This document shows positions 35,955 through 47,299 of a DNA stretch of 64,000 nucleotides, piece after piece. Each line of letters opens with the position of its first letter. Position 1 is the first letter of the stretch. The DNA comes from Fasciolopsis buskii. Taxonomy: Eukaryota > Platyhelminthes > Trematoda > Plagiorchiida > Fasciolidae. The notes beneath the pieces are model-generated. The model made no database searches. It worked only from the letters and a program-made list of their open reading frames with translations, and was not told the DNA's origin. Made by a program: the position numbers and the translations under genes. The stretch is from NCBI GenBank assembly GCA_008360955.1, contig LUCM01008723.1, positions 149,296 to 213,295 on the forward strand, read 5' to 3'.

Positions 35955-38213
35955 CTACATTCTTTGCCTATCTACATTTTATGCAACTGAAGCTGAAAGC
36001 CGTTATGAAATAATTGTCAATTAGATCTAGTATTAATCGTGGTTGGCTTTCCATGGAAAGTATTGAGATGGTGACGCATGTTGGTGAATAGCAAACAGTC
36101 TGAGGAGATTTTCCAGTTCGTTAACTTTGTGATAGGTTAGCAATTGAGCTCAGTATTGAATTTTGGGTCAAAGGTGTTCTACCTATAAGTTAAAGAAGTG
36201 ATTATGGCGAGGCCTCACAACCACTGATTCCAAATCACCACCTTCATGTTATGATATTCAAGTGAGAAATTCGCTGCATCTATTTTCTGAAATAAAATGA
36301 GTCCATAAATGAGTCACAGTTCCTCCCCTCGCCCGGAATAATCAACCAGGCAAATGAGGCGTGCAACCTAAAACGGAATTGATAGATAATGTGAACAAAA
36401 CATCCAGTGAATTTTAACAATGTTTGGTTTTTTCCAGCATCACACGGACTGTTGACGGAATATAGCAAACATTTCGGTCAGATATGTAAGAGTTGTCCTT
36501 TCATTCAAGGCATGACAGGCAAGGTAACATATACATAAATATATATGTATACTGTGCAATATAACTCAAAACGAGATTGATGTTCCGGAAGAGTTCATCG
36601 GCAAACACGACTTAGGAGTAGATACAAAAATGAGGCACTGAATACTATTCGTCCAAATGCATGGGGTAAGTAAAATACAACTACTAAGGAATATCAACAT
36701 TTTCCATCGTTACTTTTAACCGCTTAATTAAGCCACTCTGAGAATTTTGTGTTATTTGTTTTGCAGCTAAGGTGAACGCGCATTATTTGCCGCCGCTCAT
36801 GGGACTTGGACTTAATTGCCCTAGTCTTATCTGCCTTCTGGCAGTAGTGAATAATACTGAAGTAAATATTTTGGGCTGAAAAGTCAGGAAAACAACAAGC
36901 GTAAATATCCCGAATGCACAGACGTCACTGATCGTGACATTTAATTAGTCTGCGTAAGGTGTTCGACTATCTGGTTGAGCGAGCCTGGGGATTACATCCC
37001 GGTTATTTGACTCGAAGCACTCAAGATAGCCCGCTGGATAAGGTCTTCGTGCGTTTTACCACATCATTTACCAGTACAGGTCACGAAAAACGCAGGACAC
37101 CTAAAACGTCGATCTATGGGAATGTGCAGCCCATATTCCAATCACTATAATAAACTCGGATCCCGAGTCTTTTCGACTGGTGGCCAAAACGCTGATAAAA
37201 TTCAATCACGTTGCCGTAATGCTAAAAGGATATCGGAATTCAATCGCCTGCGGTATTTTCACACCTGTCTACAACATCCATGGTTTCGAACCACATTTCA
37301 AGACCATTCCCATGCCTGTGGTGTAAACTTCACAGCTGATGGGTTCGCTGAGGTCACCCCAAGGCCACAGTAGTTTAGCTTAGTAAGCACCAGTTTAGCT
37401 TTCCATAAGCACGAAGGAAAACCATATATGCGACTACCAAACCAGATATAATTGTCAACAGAGCAGAAATTAATTCACTTCGCTAAACTCTACGCGCTCT
37501 CTAAGAACAAGGTTCGATTTTTGGTCAATCTAGAGGCAAACCACGTCCTAAACCGCTGCACAGTCGTTTGGATAGCAAAACAGTGATGTGCAGTTTACCG
37601 GAGTTCAAATATTTTAAATCAGACTGCTTTCTGATAAACCAACTATCAGTGCCGTTATTGTCATTTGAGGACGGGGTGGTTTTCCTATTAATCTCAACCA
37701 CAAATTTGAAGAAGACTGAAAGTGAGCAACCCGAAGAGCTCAAATTCACCCGGCGAGTTCGGGTAAACCATCACCATGAGGATGGATTATTCCTTAGCTT
37801 TCTAAAAACAGCGACAGAAAAAGTGAAACGAGTTTTTCTGGCTTATCCTTAAGTGAGAGGCAGCGTATGTGACTGAACGGTTGCATCGGTCATGTCCTGT
37901 TTTCAACATGAGAAAGACTTAAATCTTTGGAAAACAGCAGTTGCACCCATCATCTGACAACTGTCGCATGGAAAACATGTGTCCAGTACATTCCCGGAAG
38001 GGCTGAAAACCGGCTCGATCCTCGAGTAACTTTGTTACCAGCGTCTCAACAAGTTGAATCGGGTTGCGCAACCTGACTGATACAGAATCGGCAAAGTTCA
38101 AACAACTTTAGTTATTATTATTTAATAAAGTTTGAAAGGACGAAATGTGATCAATTTCGAACTCTTTTTCTATCAGCTGATTAACCTGAGTTAAAGTCAG
38201 GATAACAGTCTAC
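35955..38213. other. No gene recognised
   Basis: Short frames only. A TA-rich microsatellite-like patch lies near 36,525-36,555. Plus-strand frames around 36,959-37,373 read smoothly but match no family I know and have no convincing splice sites. Confidence 0.5.
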
Positions 38214-38382
38214 CCTGTTTTGGAGGCAATGTTTCGCTAGACACTTTGCGATGTGTTCTGACACTCCATCTCGCCAGTCCTTGGTCTTATAAGTCACCAC
38301 TACTGCAACCGATGTGTGGGAAGTAAAGAAGACTGTCACACATGAACAGATGACGGCATATTGGAAATAATACTTCTGGTAA
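38214..38382 (-). CDS. Possible internal exon, tetraspanin-like membrane segment
   Basis: On the minus strand, a pyrimidine-rich acceptor (CTTTTTCAG) precedes 38,382 and a weak donor (GTAGAC) follows 38,214. The frame between is open for 56 codons. It begins with a few polar residues, then about 24 hydrophobic residues containing two cysteines, then YKTKDWRDGVSEHIAKCL. That order, a membrane segment followed by K-x-D-x-x-x-x-G-V and an amphipathic helix, resembles TM3 and the start of the large outer loop of tetraspanins. The CCG signature of that loop would lie in a following exon, and I did not find it. Treat as a weak lead. Confidence 0.2.
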
Positions 38383-41300
38383 CTGAAAAAGCATAAAACC
38401 TTGCGGTCTGGAACGTGCATTTTCCTACCTAACCGAACTTGTTGTGAACATCATTGTGGGCGGGACCTTCTACAGTCGTTGGTTTTCGGATCGTACCACC
38501 CTCTGTGGTTTGTCAACGATGCACGTCAATGAATTTGGGTAAGTAACATTTGTGTGTAAGCGTTATACAAAAATTTTTTCTTCATGCAGAACTTAATGTG
38601 AGCCAATACCTTTGGAGCAAAGATGATGAATTCTTTATTGTCCACCTCTCTACACTACTGATGTGCAATACGTGAGCTGTAGCCGCTGACCATTTATGAA
38701 CAAATTGCTGCATGGTCTCATTTTATTGCCTTATACGTTTGAAATTTGTGATTCAAGAATCGTCGTTGACATCTCTCCAGTGAAAAAATGAGAGATTACA
38801 TGAAACAAAAGAAAAACAAATTCCAAGAACCGGTTTGGTACTGTCTATGTATTTACTTTTCGGGAAACGAATTTTGAGATTTAGCTGTTCCTTTTCTTTC
38901 GTAATAATAGATAAGGATGAATCCACTAATTTTCAGTGTAGTTAGTTATTCCTACAACGTTATTTTCCACTTTTTTCAAGTTTGATTTCTTTAATGCACT
39001 TAGATCTATTGATACTACAGACTGGAGATTATCCAGGCGTGTGTGAGCACCGTGCCATTTACTGATGATCGCCCTCTGAAGAGAGTGAAACTAAGAAACA
39101 AAGTTTGTGAGTGTCGACCGGTCATCTGAATTGTTGTATGCAACCAGTTTCTCAAATCGAGGAATACTAATCATATTTTGAGCCCCGATCTAACATTTTA
39201 CTCAATGAAAATAGAAAAAAATTCAATGTGACTTTTAGCTCTCACGACCGTTATTCAAGTTATGATTAAAAAAATTGCGAGAGAAATTGTAATCGTCAGC
39301 AAAATAGTGAGATCAAAATGCAGACAGAAAATATTTTCCACCCACCGATAAAAGCGTACCACATAAAGTTCGCAAATTCTTGCTTCCTACTTGCAATCCA
39401 TTTGTTTTGATTGTCTGGTAGACTTAAAATAGTGCGTGCGCTTGAAAATTAGCAACTGATTCTCTCCACTTCTGACTAGTGGACATGTTTCATCAATTCC
39501 TCTTTTTTGTCACCAAGTCTTCATCCACTATGTAACGGACTTTTGCATAACGTGATATTGTCTGCACACCCACTCACGTGCATGTACAAATACACGAAGA
39601 AGACTAAGCGCAGATATGCTGACTACAAAAAGCAAAATACAAGGACAAAACGTTTTAGCTGAAATTCGAAACAAATGAATTTCTCAATAATTTATTACAG
39701 GTCACTCAAATGATGAAAAGGAACAGTCGGCACTGCGAACAAAAACTTCAGCAAACTAAACGAAATAAACTGCCACACCCAGAAACTCCCGTGGACTTTC
39801 AAGAAAACTATTCGCCAACTATCATTGCACTGTGCGTCCGGTATGCATCATCAAAGTGAGAACTACATTACCTCTCTCTTAGCATTTTGAAACGTTACGG
39901 GGCAGCACATTTCAGTACACAATTAAATCCCGAACTTCCCGTCTGGATAAATGGAAATGGATACCGTCGAAGACCTCATTTTTATATGCATCGCTTTGAT
40001 GTCTTTGGACTTAATCATTTGTGCGCTATTATTGCGAATAAAGAAACGGAGTTTATTCTGTCCCAGCATTGATGTGTATGGCTCGAAGTACAAAGTTTTA
40101 CTGTTTGTTTGAGGGAAGCTAATATCTGAATACTCTTTTCTCTCTACATTATGGTCTGAAAATTTGTTACCATGCTGTTCCGTTTCATTATCGTCGTTCA
40201 CACATCAAGATCAACCGCGAATATCACCGATTTTCACTATGGATTCAGAATCATACGAAAAAACCCGTAAATATCGGTCGTTCGAATGAACTGGTGAACA
40301 AAAACAACATCCTGGTACTTTTGTTTTCATCTGGAATAGCGTTTAAATTGCAATCTGACGCGAACATTTCAACTAAAATGTCTTTCCAAGGTTGGCCAGA
40401 ATTTTGTGGGGCTGAAAATCTAGCTAGCACGTCATGCTATGCAGCGACTGACTTCATTCCATTTCAGTAGGAGACATACATATTGATGGAAACGAATTTT
40501 TAATTTGGTTTCCGGTTAAAACCTCTCCTTGACATTAGGTTCTCAAATCAATAGATGAGAAGCCCGGCCGAATGGCAACAGCAGGAGCAATAAAATAAGT
40601 TAGTAATTCACCCCTGGCAACGAATATCGCGGTTGTTAGGAGGACAGTTGAATTTGCCGCACTATACACGGACTTTTCACTGACCAACTGAGGGCTTGGA
40701 AGCAAATCGCCGCTCTTCACCAGCCCCAAAATAATTGTTTCCCAATCCGAAAGGAAATAAACTATTTTCTAAAGTCGATTTGCAAGATATTCATCACAAT
40801 CTTGAAGTAAATGATGCCAGCAAGGAAATTCCGACTGAACGCACTCATAGGAAGTGGTGACGGTACAGCAAATTGCGTCCGATGTTCGATATGCCCCAGC
40901 TCGCAAAGAAATGATGCAATCCTGGGTCACAATCTTTTTGCACTGACCTGTATGGACGGTATTGTTATCGTAACCAGATCACGGGCAAGATATCGGAAAT
41001 ATCGAGACAAAATTCCGCACCAGGTTGCACATTTTGATTTGAAGTGATGCACCGCAAAATGCTTTTTTCTTTTCAAGCTGCATTTAGCGTCCAACATTGT
41101 CAGAAATGGACATTTTCCTGATCAGTCAAATATGACGACCATTGGCTCAACGTTCACATCTGCAAACTAAACACAGCTGTAACCGCTATCGAACCTTGTG
41201 TAGTAATGCCGCAATTTCGTTCAATATATGCATAAAATAAAGGCTGCATTAAATCCATTACTGGAACGCAATGTCGGTTGGCACTGTTTAGAGGTGCCGC

Positions 41301-42363
41301 TACTCACCCAACGAACAGAATCGATTGCAGAAGTCAATCTCGACGCTGAAAGGAAATGACCGTTATCCATCGATAACTGCTGCAGCAAGTGCCGTTGAAC
41401 TGGAGCCGTGCCGCTTCACCCACTTCCACCCGTAAATGACAGTGTCTCATATATATTGCAGCTTGAATGCGTTACCTTAAATTTGGCAGAAGGACGAAAA
41501 GTGACCCAAAACCATACATCGAAATCAGTCTGATTTAGTGTCTTCATGACATGCTATCCCACTCAGTGACTTTGCATGATCTGATAAAAAATATCATTGT
41601 CACGACGCCAAAAGAAGTAGTCACTTGCGGAAGCATTGAGTATTTTCGCTGGTATGAAAAATCCAAGTTTTCAATCATTTTAATTTCATGGTTAGTGGTA
41701 GTGTTGCTCGCAAAGGTTTATGCAGGACTTTGACTGGAATTCATACCTGCTGAAGAATATCAGTTTAGTCTGGTTGTTGATTGCTACCAGACGTTATCTT
41801 GATTTAACGTAAACAGTCCAAAGTGCCTGGTTCAATGACTTTTAAGGCAGAGCTGGAGGAACCCCCACGGTGGCTTGGAGCTCATTAACCGTGACCTTTG
41901 CAACCTGCCGTGTCAGTTTTATTGCAGGGACTGTTACATGCGAATTAGGTGGCTGGAACATAAGGTATTTACGAAAGGTCCACCCCCGCGAAACGGCCAT
42001 GTTTTTGCAGGCGTTCAAACCGTTGGACGTAACTCACCCACCAGCGATAACTGACACTGACAACTGTCCACCCCACGATAACTGGTAACGGTTGCTGTTA
42101 AATGTCAGCTGTTATAATTTTTCAACGTGGTGAAAAAGTGACGAATCAGAAGGAGCGAAGCTAGGAGGATAATATTGATGTTATTTTGTACAGAAAAATA
42201 GAAAATGTCCATTTAGCATGCCAAACCGGTAAAAAGTAATGCCTGTGATAGTGAAAATGACCTTTTTGTATTGCGTACTTTCGTTGATGGCTGGGAAATT
42301 GAAAATTTATATAAATATCTGTCCGCCCCAAAATAGCGAGGATGTCTACCTAAATATAACTTA
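38383..42363. other. No gene recognised
   Basis: Frames are short and without motifs. I see no RNA gene or long repeat. Confidence 0.5.
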
Positions 42364-42698
42364 CATATATATATATATGTATATGTATCTATATGTATAT
42401 ATACATGTTAACATACGTATGCACCGGGGTGATATAATATTCATATACACTTTTGGCTGCTTAATCGTCACATGAATTGTGTTTGTCCATTTAATGCATT
42501 TAGGTATGACTCAAATCGATATAAAGTGGCCAAAATGTGTATGTTAACATGTACATATATGTATCCGTATATATATACATATGGATACGAAAACATGTAA
42601 AGAGATAAATGTGCACCTCTAGGTATATAATGTGAACATTAAAATGGCGGAAGTTAATAATTCCCTATACGCGTTTATAGTAGACACATGCTTATATG

Positions 42699-42730
<32 letters not shown>

Positions 42731-42750
42731 AATCTATATATATATATACA
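42364..42750. repeat. Three TA-rich blocks, the first two mutually inverted
   Basis: Runs of TA/TATG at 42,364-42,415, 42,539-42,590 and 42,693-42,750. The first ends with ATATACATGTTAACATAC and the second starts with GTATGTTAACATGTACATAT, which are near reverse complements. These two blocks could therefore pair around a spacer of about 125 bp. The third block is a plain TA/TATG microsatellite. No coding content is supported. Confidence 0.75.
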
Positions 42751-43395
42751 GCTATTTTTGTTTCCACTGGACATGTATATCATATACGTTGTTGCACCGA
42801 CATGCACAAGAAACCTAATAAATAAATGTTCTTAAACAATTGTGGCCCCATGTGGGAAGACTACATATGCATATCTCCGTATAGCAATTAACGTCAACGC
42901 AAGCAATGATTTCCTAAACTGAAAATATATGCATTTACCCGTTAGCCACTTAGTCGTGCGATATATGCATATAATGCCCAACGGCAAAACGTACGACCCC
43001 TCTGCCAACCCCGTGTCATGTCAATCGCCCTCTCTCTTTGGTCAGGCATATATGGCGAACGACTCCTATAAGCATCTCTAGGCAAACACAAACCTGTCTG
43101 CCTCAGCATACACTTCTAACATTTACATGCGTACAGTGGACTAGTTTCACTACTCCTAAACGAAGGAGCACCGAAACCCCAACCTTTGTTGCGCACGTGA
43201 AAGAAGACGCACGTACCAACAACCTAATTCACACAATGAAATCATAACAGAAATAACCGATTTTGGAAATCGGTGCCAGTAATCAAATGGTGGTGGCCCC
43301 ATACGGGCTGTGGGGGCGTTCTCGTCAATCCCGTACCTTCCGCGGTCCTTGTTCCTCGCACATCCGTCGTCCTTCGTTTGCCTCCTGGGTCCTCT
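42751..43395. other. 3' flank of the FAR1-PHD gene; no gene recognised
   Basis: GC-richer than the TA blocks before it. It would contain the 3' UTR of the minus-strand gene ending at 43,396, but I do not see a minus-strand AATAAA close to the stop. Confidence 0.4.
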
Positions 43396-44300
43396 TCATC
43401 CGTCCGACGTCTTCTTGGGCTCTTCAGGTCCAACTGCAATGGAAATGGTGAACATTAGTATTAATAACGCTTACCTTGTTCTGATAGACAATGCACACAG
43501 ATGTAGACCTCCTGGCCCAGGTAGTTGGCGCAATGCGAGTGAATCCAACGTTGACATAAGTCGCATTGCACCCTCTCCGTTGTTTCGTCCAAATCCACCA
43601 TGGACTGCTCCAGTCTGCAGACGCCGCAAACCTAACTACATCCTCCCGTTTCAGTAACCTGAGACTATCTTGTCCTCGCAATAAATCACGCGAACGACGT
43701 CGTTCCGGTCATCCATTAACCGGAATTTACGCCTAAGACTATCAATATCCCGAACTGTAACTAGGCGGTTGAACTTATCCCGCGCATATCGACAAACCTT
43801 TTTAGAATTTCCAAAAACCTCCATTATGCTAATTACGTGAGCCTGCTGCTCTACGGTTAACTTACGATTGCGCGCGTAATAACGGTCATGAGACCGATGG
43901 AAGGAATGATTGTGTTGGAGACAACTTCCCACCACCTGATATTGCTTGCTAACTGCACGCAACATGACGAATGCCGGGCAGGCAATATTTGGAAACCTGC
44001 AAATAAATATTACTTGAAAAAATAACACACTTACCGACGATCGCTTTGACTTCTGCGACGCTTGTGGACGCAGCAGTAAGGAAAAGAAGAGGGAAGAGAC
44101 CGCGGATGCTCTCGGAGCCAATTTTCGGAGGTGACACCGTGATATTTATAAAGCGACGTCAGCGTCTTATGCTGAAAAAGCCTAAAATCCGATTCAAAAT
44201 CAGAAAAACTAGAATAAAAACGTCCAACGTAACGTCTAAACAATTCAGAATCATCAACGTGGGTTGCAGTAGCGTGCGTACGGACAGCCGTGACAGCCAT
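43396..44300 (-). CDS. FAR1/MULE-type zinc-binding domain fused to a PHD finger, four exons
   Basis: Minus-strand exons 44300-44035, 43996-43666, 43631-43475 and 43433-43396 join in frame to 263 codons plus stop. The introns are 38, 34 and 41 nt. Donors are GTAAGT, GTCTCA (weak) and GTAAGC; acceptors are TTGCAG, GTTAG and TTGCAG. Residues 25-120 resemble the FAR1/WRKY-GCM1-type DNA-binding region found at the N-terminus of MULE transposases: FSDFESDFRLFQ, C76/C77, CP at 95-96 and HNH at 117-119, followed by NRKLTVEQQ and RDIDSLRRK helices. Residues 201-247 form a complete C4HC3 PHD finger: C201, C204, C222, C225, H230, C233, C244, C247, with W228 before the histidine. A 16-residue tail follows. 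There is no DDE/SWIM catalytic part. Probably a nuclear DNA- and chromatin-binding protein, derived from or carried by a Mutator-like element. The middle intron is the weakest link. Confidence 0.7.
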
Positions 44301-44336
44301 ATGAGCGCAAGTGACGCAATTTCCTGTTTCACCTAC

Positions 44337-44343
44337 TTTTATA
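44337..44343 (-). promoter_or_regulatory. TATA box of the FAR1-PHD gene
   Basis: Minus-strand GGGTATAAAAG lies 37-43 nt upstream of the ATG at 44,300. A TATA element placed this way would start transcription only about 10 nt before that ATG. An alternative in-frame ATG at 44,348 lies upstream of the TATA box and would then not be in the transcript. The placement supports 44,300 as the start. Confidence 0.45.
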
Positions 44344-44595
44344 CCCATAATCGCCCGTTTAAACAAATATCACCTTATCCAGATTAACATTTTTTTGATT
44401 TCCGAAAAATGCCCAATAACATATTCATTCCATTTTCATAACAATTCTTTTTTAGCTTCACAAGAGCGACTTTTCAACGTGGACCTTTCGTCACTAACGG
44501 AACATGAGGTTAGGGAAATTTTTCGGTTGCTTGTAACCACGGTCGTGTAGTGTCTGTTTTCCTTTGGAACACCCATCTCTAGCAAAAGGTCGGAA

Positions 44596-44808
44596 TCATC
44601 GGAACGACCTTCCTGTATATATTTCGGCAACCCAAAGATTGTACTCATAAGTAGCGTGAGCAGAAATCCTCATTATCGGTCCCTCCACTGGTACGTCGAA
44701 GTATAGGCATCGGAATCCACCAGCGCGTACACCAATGAGATTTTCCCCAAGCCCGTCAGCACCAAGCCGTTTTGTGCCCTGCCAAATCTTATCGAAAAAC
44801 CTAATCAA
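44596..44808 (-). CDS. Coding-like open frame, unrecognised
   Basis: A minus-strand frame of about 70 codons without ATG, reading smoothly through VRAGGFRCLYFDVPVEGP and HATYEYNLWVAEIYTG before a stop. Its codon use looks far more like protein than the surrounding DNA. A second frame overlaps its end (to 44,436) and could be its continuation after a frameshift. It lies upstream of the FAR1-PHD gene in the same orientation and may belong to the same mobile unit. I recognise no family. Confidence 0.25.
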   Translation of the reverse strand: MIRFFDKIWQGTKRLGADGLGENLIGVRAGGFRCLYFDVPVEGPIMRISAHATYEYNLWVAEIYTGRSFR

Positions 44809-47299
44809 GTTTCACAGTGCACATAATTGAACGTTTTCTATTTGACAATGAAAAGAATGATGAATAAAATAAGGGGTGGCTGACGGAATTCGTTTAAATG
44901 CGTCATGGGAACAAATTTCAACTTGCTTATGGCTTTGAATAATTAACTAAAGTGATGCAAAGTGAATCTATTTCGTAGGCTTTTTGCCATTTTAATTGAA
45001 TGAAATACAAGAGAGAATCTAATAACTCATCAAAAGCGCGCTAAAAGTGACTAAGTAGAAAATCCGGAGTAATGGATGACATAAGTTTCCTAATAGACAT
45101 TTGTTATTCACATTGGCTTCTATCATTTGAATCGATATCTGTAGATAATAAGAAAAATTCCTGAAAACAACCCGTGGTCAAATGAACTTCTTACCTTCCA
45201 GGTTACTTTCTCGGGAGTTTATGGTTTTGTCCAAGGCGTTTCCAAAGCCCTCAATTCCTGTTTCAAAGTTTAAAAGATATTTTTGGTTAAAACATTTCGA
45301 GGTAAGACTGGGAAGACATTTGAGGTGAACATTATTATCCCCGGTTACGACCTAAAAATACTGATGGACAGCGCTCAGCTATCAAATTTTCATCAGTTTA
45401 CGGGGTCAAATATTGCTGTTTATGTATTTTTTGCTTACCGGCCGATCTGGTCTGCTACCTGAAAACCTTTTAGTGTTCACTTAATTAGCTATTGAATCAG
45501 TTATTGCCCTTGTCTCAGGTAGTGAAATAAATTTGCTTCACAACTACAAAACAGCTTGGTTAAATATCGCCTTATACTTGAAGTTAAAAAATCGAAAGGG
45601 CTTGCAAAAATTCGTTGTCCGCCCACAGATGGGGATGTGATATCTGCGGCAAAGAGAGTGCTCCTCACTTGTTCCTTGCTTCTGAATGGCTCTTGGAATG
45701 TATAACACTAATCAAATTGTTCTCGTAACTCACTCCGCCGGTGGCTCATGCCATCCGCGTCTAATGTACAATTGAGGTTTCCAAGACTTTCTTTCGTACT
45801 TGAACACGGATGCATAATGTGATATAAACAATACTGGTTACTTTATATCCGTCGCTTGTTTTCAGGAGATTCTAGATATTGGTAAATGAAAGAAGGAACT
45901 AAACCAACCCTTCACAGGAAAGTTATCCACCGCATAAATGTAGGGAAACCAGCGGACAGGTGAAAACACAAAATCACATTTACTTACTTCCTGTATTTAT
46001 AAACCTATTGGGCTACGCTAATAACAAATCTCTGAATAAGTTGGATGTCAGTCCGAAACGTGTTATCCCGCACGAAGACCTTTTATATGTAGGTCTTGCC
46101 GAAACTGATGGAAGAAACGTTATTCGGGCAATTTCCTTTTAAGGAGATAGCGCTGCAAAGAAACACATATAAATTTGTATTCATTTTATTCATCCAGACC
46201 TGGTGAGTCCTAAAGGCAATACTCGACGTAATTTGGAGTTATCCAGCGAGCGAATGGGTTGGAAATTTACTTGATATCCCATTATGGTCACCTTACTTAT
46301 ACTTCAGCCATGAAGCATCAGGTGCTCGTTAGGGAGGAAAAATAGAGATTAATGCAAAAGACTTCGGTTTTTATATTAATGGAAATACAACATCCATAAA
46401 CTCAGGTCATCGATGGGCCGTATGGCATCGTTCAGCACTATTTTAGTCTTTTCGATGTGGCACCTAGCATCTCCAAAGAGAAGTTGCTCATATGTTCTAT
46501 TTTGAGGAGCTTTAGAACATCTAATTCCGAATCCACTGGTTAAGTCACTCCTTCGGATGGATCTTGGTACGAGCTCATCTGAGGCATACCCTCCCTCCAA
46601 TTGTATGTTTAACCGAAAAACGTCGGACTGAATGGGAGCCATTTTAGTGAAGAAAAACACGTTCACCAAATTCCAGTAGAATGAAACACGTATGTTCTTT
46701 GGACGACAATGCCTACTGTTTGCATTGTCTAGTTTTTCTTAAATAAAGAAATTTCACCTTTGCTTCAATGAGAAAATGTCCGGTATCCGGAATGCTTTCT
46801 CCTTTGATCTGCCGGTAAGAAGTTTCTGATTTCATTCATGTGGGAATAAGCAATATGGTTGGGAAGCGGAGAGAGAGACAAATTTGTCGAAGAAGTTCCT
46901 CTTAGAAATGCCTATTTTCCAGGTGTTTTTCAAACTACCATCTACCATTCATTTTCAACAAAATTAGCGGGTCCATAAATTGAAGCGCCCAGCATTTTCT
47001 ACAGTTGCGCAGGAAAATTATATTCCTTGCCTTTTTCTGCAACTAATTGGTGCGGTGCCCCATTTGACTGGCTGCGTTACCACTCTATGTCATTCTTTTT
47101 CGTTATTTTGTTGTCGAATATCCGGTTTGATTATGGTCTCCGTTCGAGGCTGCAATCGCTCGGAATTACTTTTGTTCAACAACCGCATCATTGCTCAAAA
47201 TACACTGGAATCATGCATTATTGCAGCTCAACAATCTATTCAGTGATCTAAAAGAGGCACTCATGCTGGATGGTAGACAGATCTAAATTGCACCCATTC
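44809..47299. other. No gene recognised
   Basis: Short frames only. Minus-strand 46,376-46,669 is open for 97 codons but shows no motif, and I could not connect it to another exon. Confidence 0.5.

Noticed and set aside
37116..37373. Plus-strand frame of 85 codons that reads smoothly
   Set aside because: No recognised family and no credible exon boundaries. Left out of the gene list.
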